Source: Proruminimicrobium sp964487915 (GTDB lineage Bacteria > Elusimicrobiota > Endomicrobiia > Endomicrobiales > Endomicrobiaceae). Taken from it: a stretch of 14,082 nt of DNA. Below are positions 1-6,601 of the stretch, piece after piece. Location of the stretch: positions 1 through 14,082 of the forward strand of contig CAZASN010000010.1 of the NCBI GenBank assembly GCA_964487915.1, read 5' to 3'. The number at the start of each line of letters is the position of its first letter. The first letter of the stretch is position 1. The notes beneath the pieces are model-generated. The model saw only the letters and a list, made by a program, of their open reading frames with translations, made no database searches and was not told where the DNA came from. The translations under genes and the position numbers were made by a program.

Positions 1-175
1 CGCCCATGACGACGACGATCTCGCGGCCCTGCTTGCGCTCTTTCGCGACGCGGGCTTTGAGGCGCTTGAACTCCTTCGCGTAGTCGGCGGGCGAGGGCAG
101 GGGGAACACCTCGCCGTTCGGCGACTGGGAGACGTTGTTGTTGTTCGGTTTCTTTGCTTTCGTTGCCGGTTTCAT
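1..175 (-). CDS. Probable nucleotide-sugar dehydrogenase, N-terminal part (cut by window edge)
   Basis: Only the first 58 codons are in the window; the gene continues to the left. The ATG at 173-175 is preceded by a good ribosome binding site (AAGGAG, four bases before the ATG). The peptide starts with a basic and Asn-rich stretch (residues 2-14), then a segment beginning FPLPSPADY, and ends REIVVVMG. That end looks like the first beta strand and glycine turn of a Rossmann NAD-binding fold, as in UDP/GDP-sugar 6-dehydrogenases that carry an N-terminal extension. The catalytic Cys and the C-terminal domain lie outside the window, so neither substrate nor exact family can be fixed. The setting, next to galE, a UDP-glucuronate epimerase and a UDP-glucose dehydrogenase, agrees with this reading. 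Another Rossmann enzyme remains possible. Confidence 0.5.
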   Translation of the reverse strand, partial: MKPATKAKKPNNNNVSQSPNGEVFPLPSPADYAKEFKRLKARVAKERKQGREIVVVMG

Positions 176-453
176 GCGACTCCTTCTTTGGGGGTTGCTT
201 TGGAGTTTAACTTGTCAAAAGGAAGATTGTCAGTTTTTGTCATTCCCGCTTTCGCAGAGGTGACAAACAGAATGGAAAGCCGGGATGAAACCCCACACTG
301 ACAAAAAGACAGCTCCGCCCCGTCGATTACGCGATCCTGAAAACAGAGGCACATTTCTTAGCCCGTGCATAGACACCGCGATATTAGACTTTAGGCCAAT
401 GCCAATGCATATTTACATTGCACTTTTTTAATGAGGGACAGCGCCCTATTCCC
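176..453. other. Intergenic region, AT-richer, with a degenerate palindromic repeat
   Basis: This 278-base gap lies between the ATPase stop and the start of the leftmost gene. From 241 to 255 it carries the left half of the ATTCCCGC-TTTC repeat found elsewhere in the window, but the right half is degenerate (GCAGAGGTGAC instead of GCGGGAATGAC). An imperfect inverted pair, TTTTTGTCA near 233 and TGACAAAAA near 299, brackets that fragment. A short direct repeat (CCAATG CCAATGC) lies near 400. I see no convincing ORF, tRNA or terminator. A promoter for the leftmost gene must lie here or further upstream, but I could not identify one with confidence. Confidence 0.5.
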
Positions 454-1749
454 CTATGCAGTGACAAGCCATTTCCAGATCGGAGTGACTTCGATTTTGC
501 CGTCAATGACGGTTTCGTCATCCCATGTGACGATTGTTCCCGTCGGGATTGAAAGTTCACCCATGGCGCTTTTCAATCCGCGAAGCTCTCTTTCAAATGT
601 CCTTTTGTCCGAAACATCCCAGCAGGATTGAATGAGTCCGGCATTTCGGGTATTTCTTTGTTCGACCAAAAAATCAACTTCATGCCCGTCTTTTGTCGAA
701 ATGTATTCCGGATGATATCCCTCGCGACGCAGATGCATGAAGACCAGGGTTTCCAGCAGGTGACCGCGATCGGCCGAGGTGCGAAAAGTCATGGAATTCA
801 ATAGACCGGTATCGATGGTGTAGATTTTTGCCGGATTGATCATTCTTGCTTTTTCAGATCGGGTGTGAACCGGCACTTTGTAAAATAAAAAGGCATCTGA
901 AAGATATTCAAGATATTCATACAGGCTGTTCTTGGTGCATTTGATGGCCATGCTTTTCATGGTATGAAAGAACTTGTTGACGCTGAATTTTTCTCCGGAA
1001 GCATTCATGATATGCCGGACAAGATGTTTAAGCACCAGCACGTTGCCGACATTGTGGCGCTCAATAATGTCTTTAAGCAGTACGGAATCAATGTAGCCTT
1101 GCAGGATTTCGATGCGGAGATCATTCCGTGTTTTTTGGACTTCGGGAAAGCCGCCGATTTCCATGTAATTTTTGATGGCTTTACGTAAGAGGGATGATGT
1201 GTTCGCACCGAACGTTTGGGGCCTGTCGGCAAAAATTCCGTGATATTTCAAGAACTCATCGAAGCTGAATGGAAATATCTCTATGGGCAGCGAACGGCCG
1301 CGCAAACTGGTCGCCATTTCCACGCCGAGCAATTTCGATGATGATCCCGTAACAAATATCTGTACGTTTTCCGTATCTATTAAGCGTCTGAGAAATATTT
1401 CCCATTGATCGATCCGCTGTATCTCGTCAAAGAAAAAATAGCAGAGGGTGTTGCGGTTTTCGGGATATTTCCCGAAATAAACATCGAGCATTTCCTGGAA
1501 ATGATGAACGCTGAATTCCAGTAATCGGTCGTCTTCAAAGTTGAGGTAAAGAATATTTTCTTTAGGGGTGCCCGCGGCCAGCAGATCCTTCATTTTCTGA
1601 TAACAAAACCAGGTTTTTCCCGCACGCCGCATGCCGATGATAACATTTGCCTTGCCTTGAACTTGCGGCAATTCCTTGTTCCGCGGCACCAGTTCCGGCA
1701 ATGTCCGTTCATGAAAATCATCGATGAGTTGTGAAATGATCGTTTTCAT
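454..1749 (-). CDS. AAA+ ATPase with DUF4143 C-terminal domain
   Basis: This 431-residue protein has the layout of the widespread AAA_14/DUF4143 ATPases. Visible motifs are a Walker A loop GMRRAGKT (39-46), a Walker B strand YFFFDEIQ (104-111), a sensor-1-like VTGSSS (133-138) and a conserved LRGR (149-152) that probably holds the arginine finger. The C-terminal part contains DGHEVDF (354-360), the EVDF motif of the PD-(D/E)XK-like fold typical of this family. Length matches the family. These ATPases are common, often singly transferred, and their cellular role is unsettled; involvement in DNA or toxin-related functions has been suggested for relatives. The gene is visibly AT-richer than its neighbours, lacks a clear ribosome binding site, and sits between two sugar-nucleotide genes with no evident link to them, suggesting horizontal acquisition. 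Confidence 0.85.
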   Translation of the reverse strand: MKTIISQLIDDFHERTLPELVPRNKELPQVQGKANVIIGMRRAGKTWFCYQKMKDLLAAGTPKENILYLNFEDDRLLEFSVHHFQEMLDVYFGKYPENRNTLCYFFFDEIQRIDQWEIFLRRLIDTENVQIFVTGSSSKLLGVEMATSLRGRSLPIEIFPFSFDEFLKYHGIFADRPQTFGANTSSLLRKAIKNYMEIGGFPEVQKTRNDLRIEILQGYIDSVLLKDIIERHNVGNVLVLKHLVRHIMNASGEKFSVNKFFHTMKSMAIKCTKNSLYEYLEYLSDAFLFYKVPVHTRSEKARMINPAKIYTIDTGLLNSMTFRTSADRGHLLETLVFMHLRREGYHPEYISTKDGHEVDFLVEQRNTRNAGLIQSCWDVSDKRTFERELRGLKSAMGELSIPTGTIVTWDDETVIDGKIEVTPIWKWLVTA

Positions 1750-1814
1750 GATTTAGGTTCTATCTCTTATTTGGAGACATAACAATGAATATCTTTCTCT
1801 TATAAAAAGAAATT

Positions 1815-3080
1815 TTAAGCTAATCCACATGGGGGTTGTGCATAGCCCTGCGGGTTCATGGACTGCCAGCGCCAGGCGTCGGCGCACATGGCGTCGAGGT
1901 CCCGGACCGCGGTCCAGTTCAGTTCCCGCTTCGCCAGGGTCGGATCGGCGTAGATGGCGGCGACGTCGCCGGGGCGGCGGCCGGCGATCTCGTAGGAGAT
2001 CGTGCGGCCGGAGGCTTTTTCGAAGGCCTTGACGACCTCGAGGACGCTGTACCCCCTGCCCGTGCCGAGATTGCAGGTGAGGCAGTGAGAACCTCTTTCC
2101 GATTCAGGCAAATCGCTGGATTCCCGCTTTCGCGGGAATGACAGGGAAGGAAGCGGGAATGACAAGGAAGACGACGATGACGATGACGCTGATGATGACG
2201 ACGATGACGATGACAAAGAAGCCGCTCCCGATTCAAGCAGGGCGCTGGATTCCCGCTTTCGCGGGAATGACAGGGAAGGAAGCGGGAATGACGGAGAAGG
2301 ATGCGGGGACGACAAGGAGAAGATTTTTTCCAGCGCGCGGAGGTGGCCGGCGGCGAGGTCCATGACGTGCAGGTAGTCCCGGACCCCTGTCCCGTCCGGC
2401 GTGTCGTAGTCGTTGCCGAAGATCCGGAGCCGCGGCAGCTTTCCCACCGCGACCTGGCTGATGAAGGGCATGAGGTTGTTCGGGATGTCCTCGGGATCTT
2501 CCCCGATCAGGCCGGAGGGGTGCGCGCCGGCGGGGTTGAAGTAGCGCAGGATCGCAACCCGCCACGCGGGATCGGCGGCCTGGATGTCGCGGAGTACATC
2601 CTCGATCATCTTCTTCGTGCGGCCGTAGGGGCTCGCCGGGGCCAGGGGGAAGTCCTCCTGGATCGGCAGGGAAGGGGGGGCGCCGTAGACGGTGGCAGAG
2701 GAACTGAAGACGATGCGTTTGACGCGGAACTCTGCCATGACCTCGCAGAGGGTCAGCGTGGACGTCAGGTTGTTGTCATAGTAGCGGAGCGGCTCGGCAG
2801 TGGATTCGCCGACAGCCTTGAGGCCGGCGAAATGAATGATCGCGTGGACGGGATGGGCCGCAAAGACGGCGCGCAGGGCCTGCCGGTCCCGGACGTCGGT
2901 CTGTTGAAAATGCGGCCTGCGCCCCGCGATCTTCTCGATGCGGCCGAGGACGGCGGCCTTGCTGTTGCAGAGGTTGTCGACGATGACGACATCGTAGCCC
3001 GCCTGGAGGAGTTCCACGCAGGTGTGGCTGCCGATGTAGCCGGTGCCGCCGGTGACGAGGATGGTTTTGTTAGAGGTCAT
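1815..3080 (-). CDS. galE: UDP-glucose 4-epimerase with in-frame repeat-derived insertion
   Basis: GalE interconverts UDP-glucose and UDP-galactose in the cytoplasm using tightly bound NAD. The N-terminus has the Rossmann motif TGGTGYIGSH (10-19), then HFAGLKAVGES (83-93), the catalytic SSSATVYG (126-133) and YxxxK (Y152, K156). RYFNPAGAHPSG (179-190), GTGVRDYLHVMDLA (230-243) and the C-terminal RELNW and WRWQSMNPQGY follow. All are classic GalE signatures. The protein is 421 residues against about 338 for E. coli GalE. The excess lies mainly between EKI (251-253) and HCLTCNLGTG (332-341), where E. coli has only a short loop. That segment is repeat-derived: two SFPRKRESS peptides flank a serine run at about 288-306. 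Every core catalytic motif is intact and the frame is open, so the enzyme may still work. No good ribosome binding site precedes the ATG at 3078-3080. The upstream DNA is also repeat-like. Confidence 0.93.
   Translation of the reverse strand: MTSNKTILVTGGTGYIGSHTCVELLQAGYDVVIVDNLCNSKAAVLGRIEKIAGRRPHFQQTDVRDRQALRAVFAAHPVHAIIHFAGLKAVGESTAEPLRYYDNNLTSTLTLCEVMAEFRVKRIVFSSSATVYGAPPSLPIQEDFPLAPASPYGRTKKMIEDVLRDIQAADPAWRVAILRYFNPAGAHPSGLIGEDPEDIPNNLMPFISQVAVGKLPRLRIFGNDYDTPDGTGVRDYLHVMDLAAGHLRALEKIFSLSSPHPSPSFPLPSLSFPRKRESSALLESGAASLSSSSSSSSASSSSSSSLSFPLPSLSFPRKRESSDLPESERGSHCLTCNLGTGRGYSVLEVVKAFEKASGRTISYEIAGRRPGDVAAIYADPTLAKRELNWTAVRDLDAMCADAWRWQSMNPQGYAQPPCGLA
2101..2163. repeat. 63-bp palindromic repeat inside galE, copy 1
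   Basis: The copy contains the hairpin ATTCCCGC-TTTC-GCGGGAAT (2120-2139, 8-bp arms and 4-base loop) followed by GACAGGGAAGGAAGCGGGAATGAC. It matches the copy at 2230-2292 with four differences by eye, all in the first 16 bases. Read on the galE strand it encodes SFPLPSLSFPRKRESS. This peptide signature is often seen where such repeats are translated in GC-rich genomes. Confidence 0.9.
2170..2214. repeat. Triplet (GAC/GAT) tract encoding the GalE serine run
   Basis: Fifteen consecutive triplets, all GAC or GAT except one GCT, separate the two 63-bp repeats. Read on the minus strand in the galE frame they give TCG/TCA serine codons with one alanine. Changes in triplet number would not shift the galE frame. 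The tract sits inside the inserted segment, not in conserved GalE sequence. Confidence 0.85.
2230..2292. repeat. 63-bp palindromic repeat inside galE, copy 2
   Basis: This is the second copy, offset exactly 129 bases (43 codons) from the first, so both are read in the same galE frame. Its hairpin ATTCCCGC-TTTC-GCGGGAAT lies at 2249-2268. The exact codon-multiple spacing suggests duplication of a unit including the triplet tract, or selection for frame retention. Confidence 0.9.
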
Positions 3081-3229
3081 AAGAAGGCTTCGCTACGCTC
3101 CCAATGACAGAGAAGGACGCTGGAGCCCCGCCGCAGCCTGCCCTCGCGGAGGCGGGAGCGGAAACGACAGATACGACAGATACGGAGCGACTGCATGACC
3201 CTGTGGGGCCTGTCCCTGAATGTGCGGTC
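3081..3229. repeat. Intergenic repeat-like spacer between UDP-glucuronate epimerase gene and galE
   Basis: This 149-base gap has no gene. Next to the galE start it contains AGCTTCGCTACGCTC-like sequence (3087-3100) and AATGACAGAGAAGGACGCTGG (3103-3123), which resemble the flanks of the palindromic repeats elsewhere in the window. It also holds a short tandem repeat (ACGACAGAT twice, near 3164-3182). It supplies the 5' flank of galE but shows no clear ribosome binding site or promoter. Confidence 0.5.
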
Positions 3230-4243
3230 TCACACGCCGTAATAATCCCGGTACCACGCCACGAATTTTCTGATCCCTTCTGCAATCGGGGTTTGAGGCC
3301 TGAAGCCTACGTCGGCCATCAGATCGTCCACGTCGGCATAGGTTGCCGGAACGTCTCCCGGTTGGAGAGGAAGCAGTCGCTTGTCTGCTTTTCTTCCGAG
3401 GCATTTTTCGAGTTCATCGATGAAGTCGAGCAGCCCCACAGGGTTGTTGTTGCCGATGTTATAGATCCTGTAGGCGGCGAAGCTGGAAGCGGGATCGGGC
3501 CGATCGCCCTGCCAAAAGGGGTTGGGTTTGGGGATCCTGTTGGCGACGCGGACAACACCTTCGACGATGTCGTCGATATAGGTGAAGTCTCTCGTCATCT
3601 TCCCTTCATTGTACACATCGATGGGCCTGTTTTCCAGGATCGCCTTCGTGAAGACGAAGAGCGCCATGTCCGGCCTTCCCCAGGGGCCGTAGACGGTGAA
3701 GAAGCGCAGGCCCGTGCAGGGAATCCGGTAGAGGCTCGCATAGGCGTGCGCCATCAACTCGTTTGCCTTTTTCGTGGCCGCGTACAGGCTCACCGGGTGG
3801 TCTACGTTGTGGTGGACGGACAAGGGCATCATGGTGTTGGCCCCGAAGACGGAGCTGGATGAGGCGAACACGAGGTGCTTGACTCCCCTGTGGCGGCAGC
3901 CTTCGAGAACATTCAGAAAGCCTGTCAGATTGCTGTCCACGTAGGCGTGGGGATTGACCAGCGAGTAGCGGACGCCCGCCTGCGCGGCCAGGTGAATGAC
4001 CGTTTCCGGCCTCTCCCCTGCGAAGAGTGCGGCCATTTCCTCCCGGTCGGCGATGTCCCCTTCGATGAACGTGAAGCCGGGCCGCTCCTTCAGCCTGGCT
4101 GCGCGCGCCCTCTTCAGGTTCACGTCGTAGTAGGCGTTCATGTTGTCCACGCCGATGACGGTCTCTCCGTCGTCCAGCAGGCGCTGCGAGAGATGAAACC
4201 CGATGAATCCTGCTGCACCGGTTACCAGTATTCTTCTGGTCAT
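3230..4243 (-). CDS. UDP-glucuronate 4-epimerase (UDP-galacturonate forming)
   Basis: This is a 337-residue extended short-chain dehydrogenase. The cofactor motif is TGAAGFIGFHL (8-18), followed by HLAAQAGVRYS (84-94), the catalytic SSSSVFG (128-134) with YxxxK (Y154, K158), and RFFTVYGPWGRPDMA (180-194). The sequences DNMNAYYDVNLKRAR (33-47) and GRPDMALFVFTKAI are characteristic of the bacterial CapI/LpsL/WbpP-like UDP-glucuronate 4-epimerases rather than of GalE. It would convert UDP-GlcA, made by the dehydrogenase encoded further right, to UDP-GalA, a precursor of acidic capsule or LPS sugars. The ATG at 4241-4243 gives the full Rossmann N-terminus; only a weak AAGAAA precedes it. Substrate assignment rests on recalled family signatures. 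Confidence 0.88.
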   Translation of the reverse strand: MTRRILVTGAAGFIGFHLSQRLLDDGETVIGVDNMNAYYDVNLKRARAARLKERPGFTFIEGDIADREEMAALFAGERPETVIHLAAQAGVRYSLVNPHAYVDSNLTGFLNVLEGCRHRGVKHLVFASSSSVFGANTMMPLSVHHNVDHPVSLYAATKKANELMAHAYASLYRIPCTGLRFFTVYGPWGRPDMALFVFTKAILENRPIDVYNEGKMTRDFTYIDDIVEGVVRVANRIPKPNPFWQGDRPDPASSFAAYRIYNIGNNNPVGLLDFIDELEKCLGRKADKRLLPLQPGDVPATYADVDDLMADVGFRPQTPIAEGIRKFVAWYRDYYGV

Positions 4244-4263
4244 AATTTCTTAATCAAGGCTGT

Positions 4264-4314
4264 GGGGTCAGGTCTTGAAAATTAGCAAAATGCTAATTTT
4301 CAAGACCTGACCCC
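4264..4314. repeat. Perfect 24-bp-arm palindrome (GGGGTCAGGTCTTG family, short form)
   Basis: Arms at 4264-4287 and 4291-4314 are perfect reverse complements around a 3-base AAA loop. The arm begins GGGGTCAGGTCTTGAAAATT. It lies in the 81-base gap between the coiled-coil gene stop and the epimerase start. No T-run follows on either strand, so it is not a standard terminator, though the RNA would fold strongly. The same arms recur at 8005-8097 and 9054-9146. Confidence 0.95.
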
Positions 4315-4324
4315 CGGGGTTTGC

Positions 4325-5389
4325 CTACTTGTCCTGCTGTTTCTTGACCTGATCGGCGAGGATCTGCTGCAAACCGGCGAAAGCCTTGGATTGCGCCGCC
4401 CCTTCGATCGTCTTGACCGCCACGTCCTCGATTTTCTGATAGGCTTTGTCCAGTTGCTGGCCGAGTTTTGCAAGCTGTTCGGCTTGCTCCTTCACCGTCT
4501 TTTCGAGCGACGAGATCTTTGTCGTGAATACGTTTTTCTCTCCTTCGAACCCTTTTTTCAGCAGGTCCTCCCGGTTTTTGGCCTCTGACAGGAGCTTTTC
4601 CGTTGCATTCTGGACGGCTTGACTGACCGCGTTTTCCAATTCTTTTGGAAATGCCGCTGCCCTTTTCTTCAGTTCGGCGAGTTCGGTCTCTTTTTCTGCC
4701 AAAACTTTTTCCCTGTCGGCAAAACCTTTTTCCAGTTGTTCCTTCCGGAGGTGGATTTCTTTATCCAATTGAGCCTTCTCGTCTTCAAATTGATTGCGAA
4801 CGAGTTTCTTCTCGCGCTCGAAATCGTACTGGAATTCCTCGCGCTCCCGGTCCCGTCGCTGCTTTTCGCCGGCCGACCACTCCTTCGATTCCAGTTCGCG
4901 TCGTCTCTTGTCTTCGGCCCATTGACGGTTCAGGGCTTCTATCTCCTGCTCCAACTGAGCCTTCCTGCCCGCCGTTTCCTCTTCGAATTCATCTTTTGCG
5001 CGATTGTGCGCCTCGATGAGGGCGGCCAGCGTTTCCGCGGTTTTGTCTATCTGATAGAGATCTTGAATCTCTTTTTCTTTGAAGGATATTGCCTTCTTGA
5101 GGCTTTCCAGTCGATTGAATTCGGTGGCGAGGTTGTCGGATATCTGCGACAGCACTTTCCCGATTTCACTCTTGAGCGCCGCGATGCTCTGGTCGACGTC
5201 AGCGGCGGAAATGTTCTCGACGGAAGCCAAGGCTGCCTGGACCGTCTTTTCTTCCCGTTTTTCCTCAGGCTTCATGGCGGTATTCTTCTGATTGCGAACC
5301 TCCTCGAGAAGTAGGTTGTACGCGTCGAGCAATTCCTGTTTTGTATTGGTTGACGAAAGCTTTCTGGGGGACGTCTTCTTTTCGGTCAT
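4325..5389 (-). CDS. Coiled-coil protein of unknown function
   Basis: I do not recognise the family. The 354-residue product is highly charged and almost entirely helical. It has a basic, Ser/Thr-rich N-terminus (residues 1-17), then a Glu/Lys/Arg/Gln-rich stretch from about 65 to 325 with few prolines or glycines, typical of a long coiled coil. The densest stretch is about 100-245. The tail ends QVKKQQDK. No signal peptide, membrane helix or enzymatic motif is visible. I chose the ATG at 5387-5389 over one 33 bases upstream because AGGAGGGTCC (5391-5400) is an excellent ribosome binding site directly in front of it. It follows the nucleotidyltransferase gene by 118 bases on the same strand, so the two may be a functional pair; that is inference. 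Confidence 0.8.
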   Translation of the reverse strand: MTEKKTSPRKLSSTNTKQELLDAYNLLLEEVRNQKNTAMKPEEKREEKTVQAALASVENISAADVDQSIAALKSEIGKVLSQISDNLATEFNRLESLKKAISFKEKEIQDLYQIDKTAETLAALIEAHNRAKDEFEEETAGRKAQLEQEIEALNRQWAEDKRRRELESKEWSAGEKQRRDREREEFQYDFEREKKLVRNQFEDEKAQLDKEIHLRKEQLEKGFADREKVLAEKETELAELKKRAAAFPKELENAVSQAVQNATEKLLSEAKNREDLLKKGFEGEKNVFTTKISSLEKTVKEQAEQLAKLGQQLDKAYQKIEDVAVKTIEGAAQSKAFAGLQQILADQVKKQQDK

Positions 5390-5390
5390 A

Positions 5391-5400
5391 GGACCCTCCT
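5391..5400 (-). promoter_or_regulatory. Strong ribosome binding site deciding the coiled-coil start
   Basis: On the minus strand AGGAGGGTCCT precedes the ATG at 5387-5389. It is the strongest Shine-Dalgarno match I noticed among the minus-strand genes here and argues against the upstream ATG at 5420-5422. Confidence 0.8.
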
Positions 5401-5507
5401 GAGGTGTGAAATCACGATGCATGGAAGCCTTTGCAGAAACACGAAGTTAAAAATTCCCTGTTTTGGCACGCATTCCCTCTCTGCCGGGCGATGACGGAGC
5501 AGAGCGG

Positions 5508-6533
5508 CTATTTTATCGTGCCGTAGCGCTGCTCCATCTTTTTTTTCCCCGCCTCGGCGAGTTTGCGCCACCGGCCTCCACGCCCGGTCAGTTCTTCCCA
5601 TGACGCATTGATCTCGGAAGGGCGCTCTTCGCCGAACCATGCCAGCAGCTGGTATGCCTGGTAGAGATCCTTCTGAGCCTTCGCGCCGGCCGTGGCATCG
5701 CGCAATTGCGAAACGACGAGCTTGTGCAGGGCGAATCGCAGCGGCTGAGGGAGAAATACCTGGACGGCATCCCCGTCCAGTACGGCCCCGGGAATCGGCT
5801 CCTCCAGGAGATAATCGAGAAAACTCAGCGGCTGCGCCGCCGCCCTTAATCTGGGGATATAGACCGGGTCCTCTTCTCGGCCCGTCTTCGGGGTGAGGAG
5901 ATCGATCCGCAGGGGACTCTTGCGGATGGCGAACGATGTCGAAGGATGCCTCGGGTTGAGCGGCGGGATCGGGAAGAATCCCATGGACAGGCTTTCCAGG
6001 GTCTTGGGAATGTCGGCGGTCAGATTCGGGACGGCGACACTGATATTCCGAGCCGCTGCGATGTCTACGTCCTGGGTGCCGAGCGTCGTCTCGTCCCACC
6101 GCACGCCAAGCAGGTTCCCGATGCAGCCGAAGGCGTAGGTTCCAACCAGCACGCCGCCTAGGCGGAAGAGGGAGGCATCCGCCAGTTCCCGGAGCACGCG
6201 CACGACGGCGCGGGGCGCACGTGCAACCTTCCCTGCCTTGAGCTGGGCGCACAATTCCCTGATCCCGACGGGATCTTCCCGCTCTTCACTGCGCCCTTCC
6301 CGGTGCCGGGCAACCAATTCGGCCAAGCGCGGCGTGTTCGGACCCAGGCTGATATTCCGGCGTCCGCCGGGCGTGTAGTGCAGAAAATAGAGATATTCCT
6401 TTCCTCCGATCAGCTTGGTGGTGAACGTGCCCTCCAGGCTGCCGACGGATCGCTGGGCCTCCCGGGCGCCGAGCCGCTCCATCAGTTCCGCGTGGAGTGT
6501 CTGCGTCTCAATGGATAGGCGGGTCAGCGGCAT
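5508..6533 (-). CDS. GSU2403-type nucleotidyltransferase fold protein
   Basis: The 341-residue product resembles the GSU2403 (NTP_transf_8) group of nucleotidyltransferase-fold proteins. A variable N-terminal region includes YLYFLHYTPGGRR (47-59). The core has a glycine motif GGVLVGTYAF (126-135), the metal-binding pair DVD (155-157) after TQ, and a likely third acidic residue in LRIDLL (D211). These fit the hG[S/T]...DxD...D pattern of the polymerase-beta superfamily. The C-terminal part (260-340) is helical and rich in Leu, Arg and Lys. The target is unknown; relatives of this superfamily include antitoxin-linked and RNA-modifying enzymes, but I cannot assign either role. The ATG at 6531-6533 has only a weak ribosome binding site. 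The gene lies between the UDP-glucose dehydrogenase and the coiled-coil gene, on the same strand. Confidence 0.75.
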   Translation of the reverse strand: MPLTRLSIETQTLHAELMERLGAREAQRSVGSLEGTFTTKLIGGKEYLYFLHYTPGGRRNISLGPNTPRLAELVARHREGRSEEREDPVGIRELCAQLKAGKVARAPRAVVRVLRELADASLFRLGGVLVGTYAFGCIGNLLGVRWDETTLGTQDVDIAAARNISVAVPNLTADIPKTLESLSMGFFPIPPLNPRHPSTSFAIRKSPLRIDLLTPKTGREEDPVYIPRLRAAAQPLSFLDYLLEEPIPGAVLDGDAVQVFLPQPLRFALHKLVVSQLRDATAGAKAQKDLYQAYQLLAWFGEERPSEINASWEELTGRGGRWRKLAEAGKKKMEQRYGTIK

Positions 6534-6550
6534 GGATTTGTCACGATTGT

Positions 6551-6582
6551 TTAACCACCGATTTCGTGCGTGCAGTGGTTAA
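6551..6582. repeat. Inverted repeat between nucleotidyltransferase and UDP-glucose dehydrogenase genes
   Basis: Perfect 8-bp arms TTAACCAC (6551-6558) and GTGGTTAA (6575-6582) flank a 16-base loop in the 68-base gap downstream of the dehydrogenase. It could be a weak hairpin at the transcript end, but no T-run follows. Just beside it, GGGGGTCAG (6590-6598) looks like a fragment of the GGGGTCAGGTCTTG repeat. Confidence 0.5.
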
Positions 6583-6601
6583 CTGGGATGGGGGTCAGCA
6601 T

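Noticed and set aside
172..354. A 60-codon minus-strand frame left of the ATPase
   Set aside because: It overlaps the strong start of the leftmost gene, contains the repeat shadow TSAKAGMT, and has no supporting start context.
431..631. A 66-codon plus-strand frame at the ATPase 3' end
   Set aside because: It is antisense to the C-terminal part of the ATPase and has no recognisable features.
2101..2292. Possible CRISPR array from the direct repeats
   Set aside because: There are only two copies, the repeat is 63 bases, the region is coding for GalE, and the intervening sequence is a triplet tract. The 13745/13927 pair also has only two copies with a long spacer.
2301..3107. A 268-codon plus-strand frame opposite galE
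   Set aside because: It lies opposite highly conserved galE codons and shows no family motifs; long antisense frames are expected at this GC content.
4264..4314. Rho-independent terminator
   Set aside because: The hairpin is very strong, but no T-run follows on either strand, and the same arms occur at gene ends elsewhere as a repeat family.
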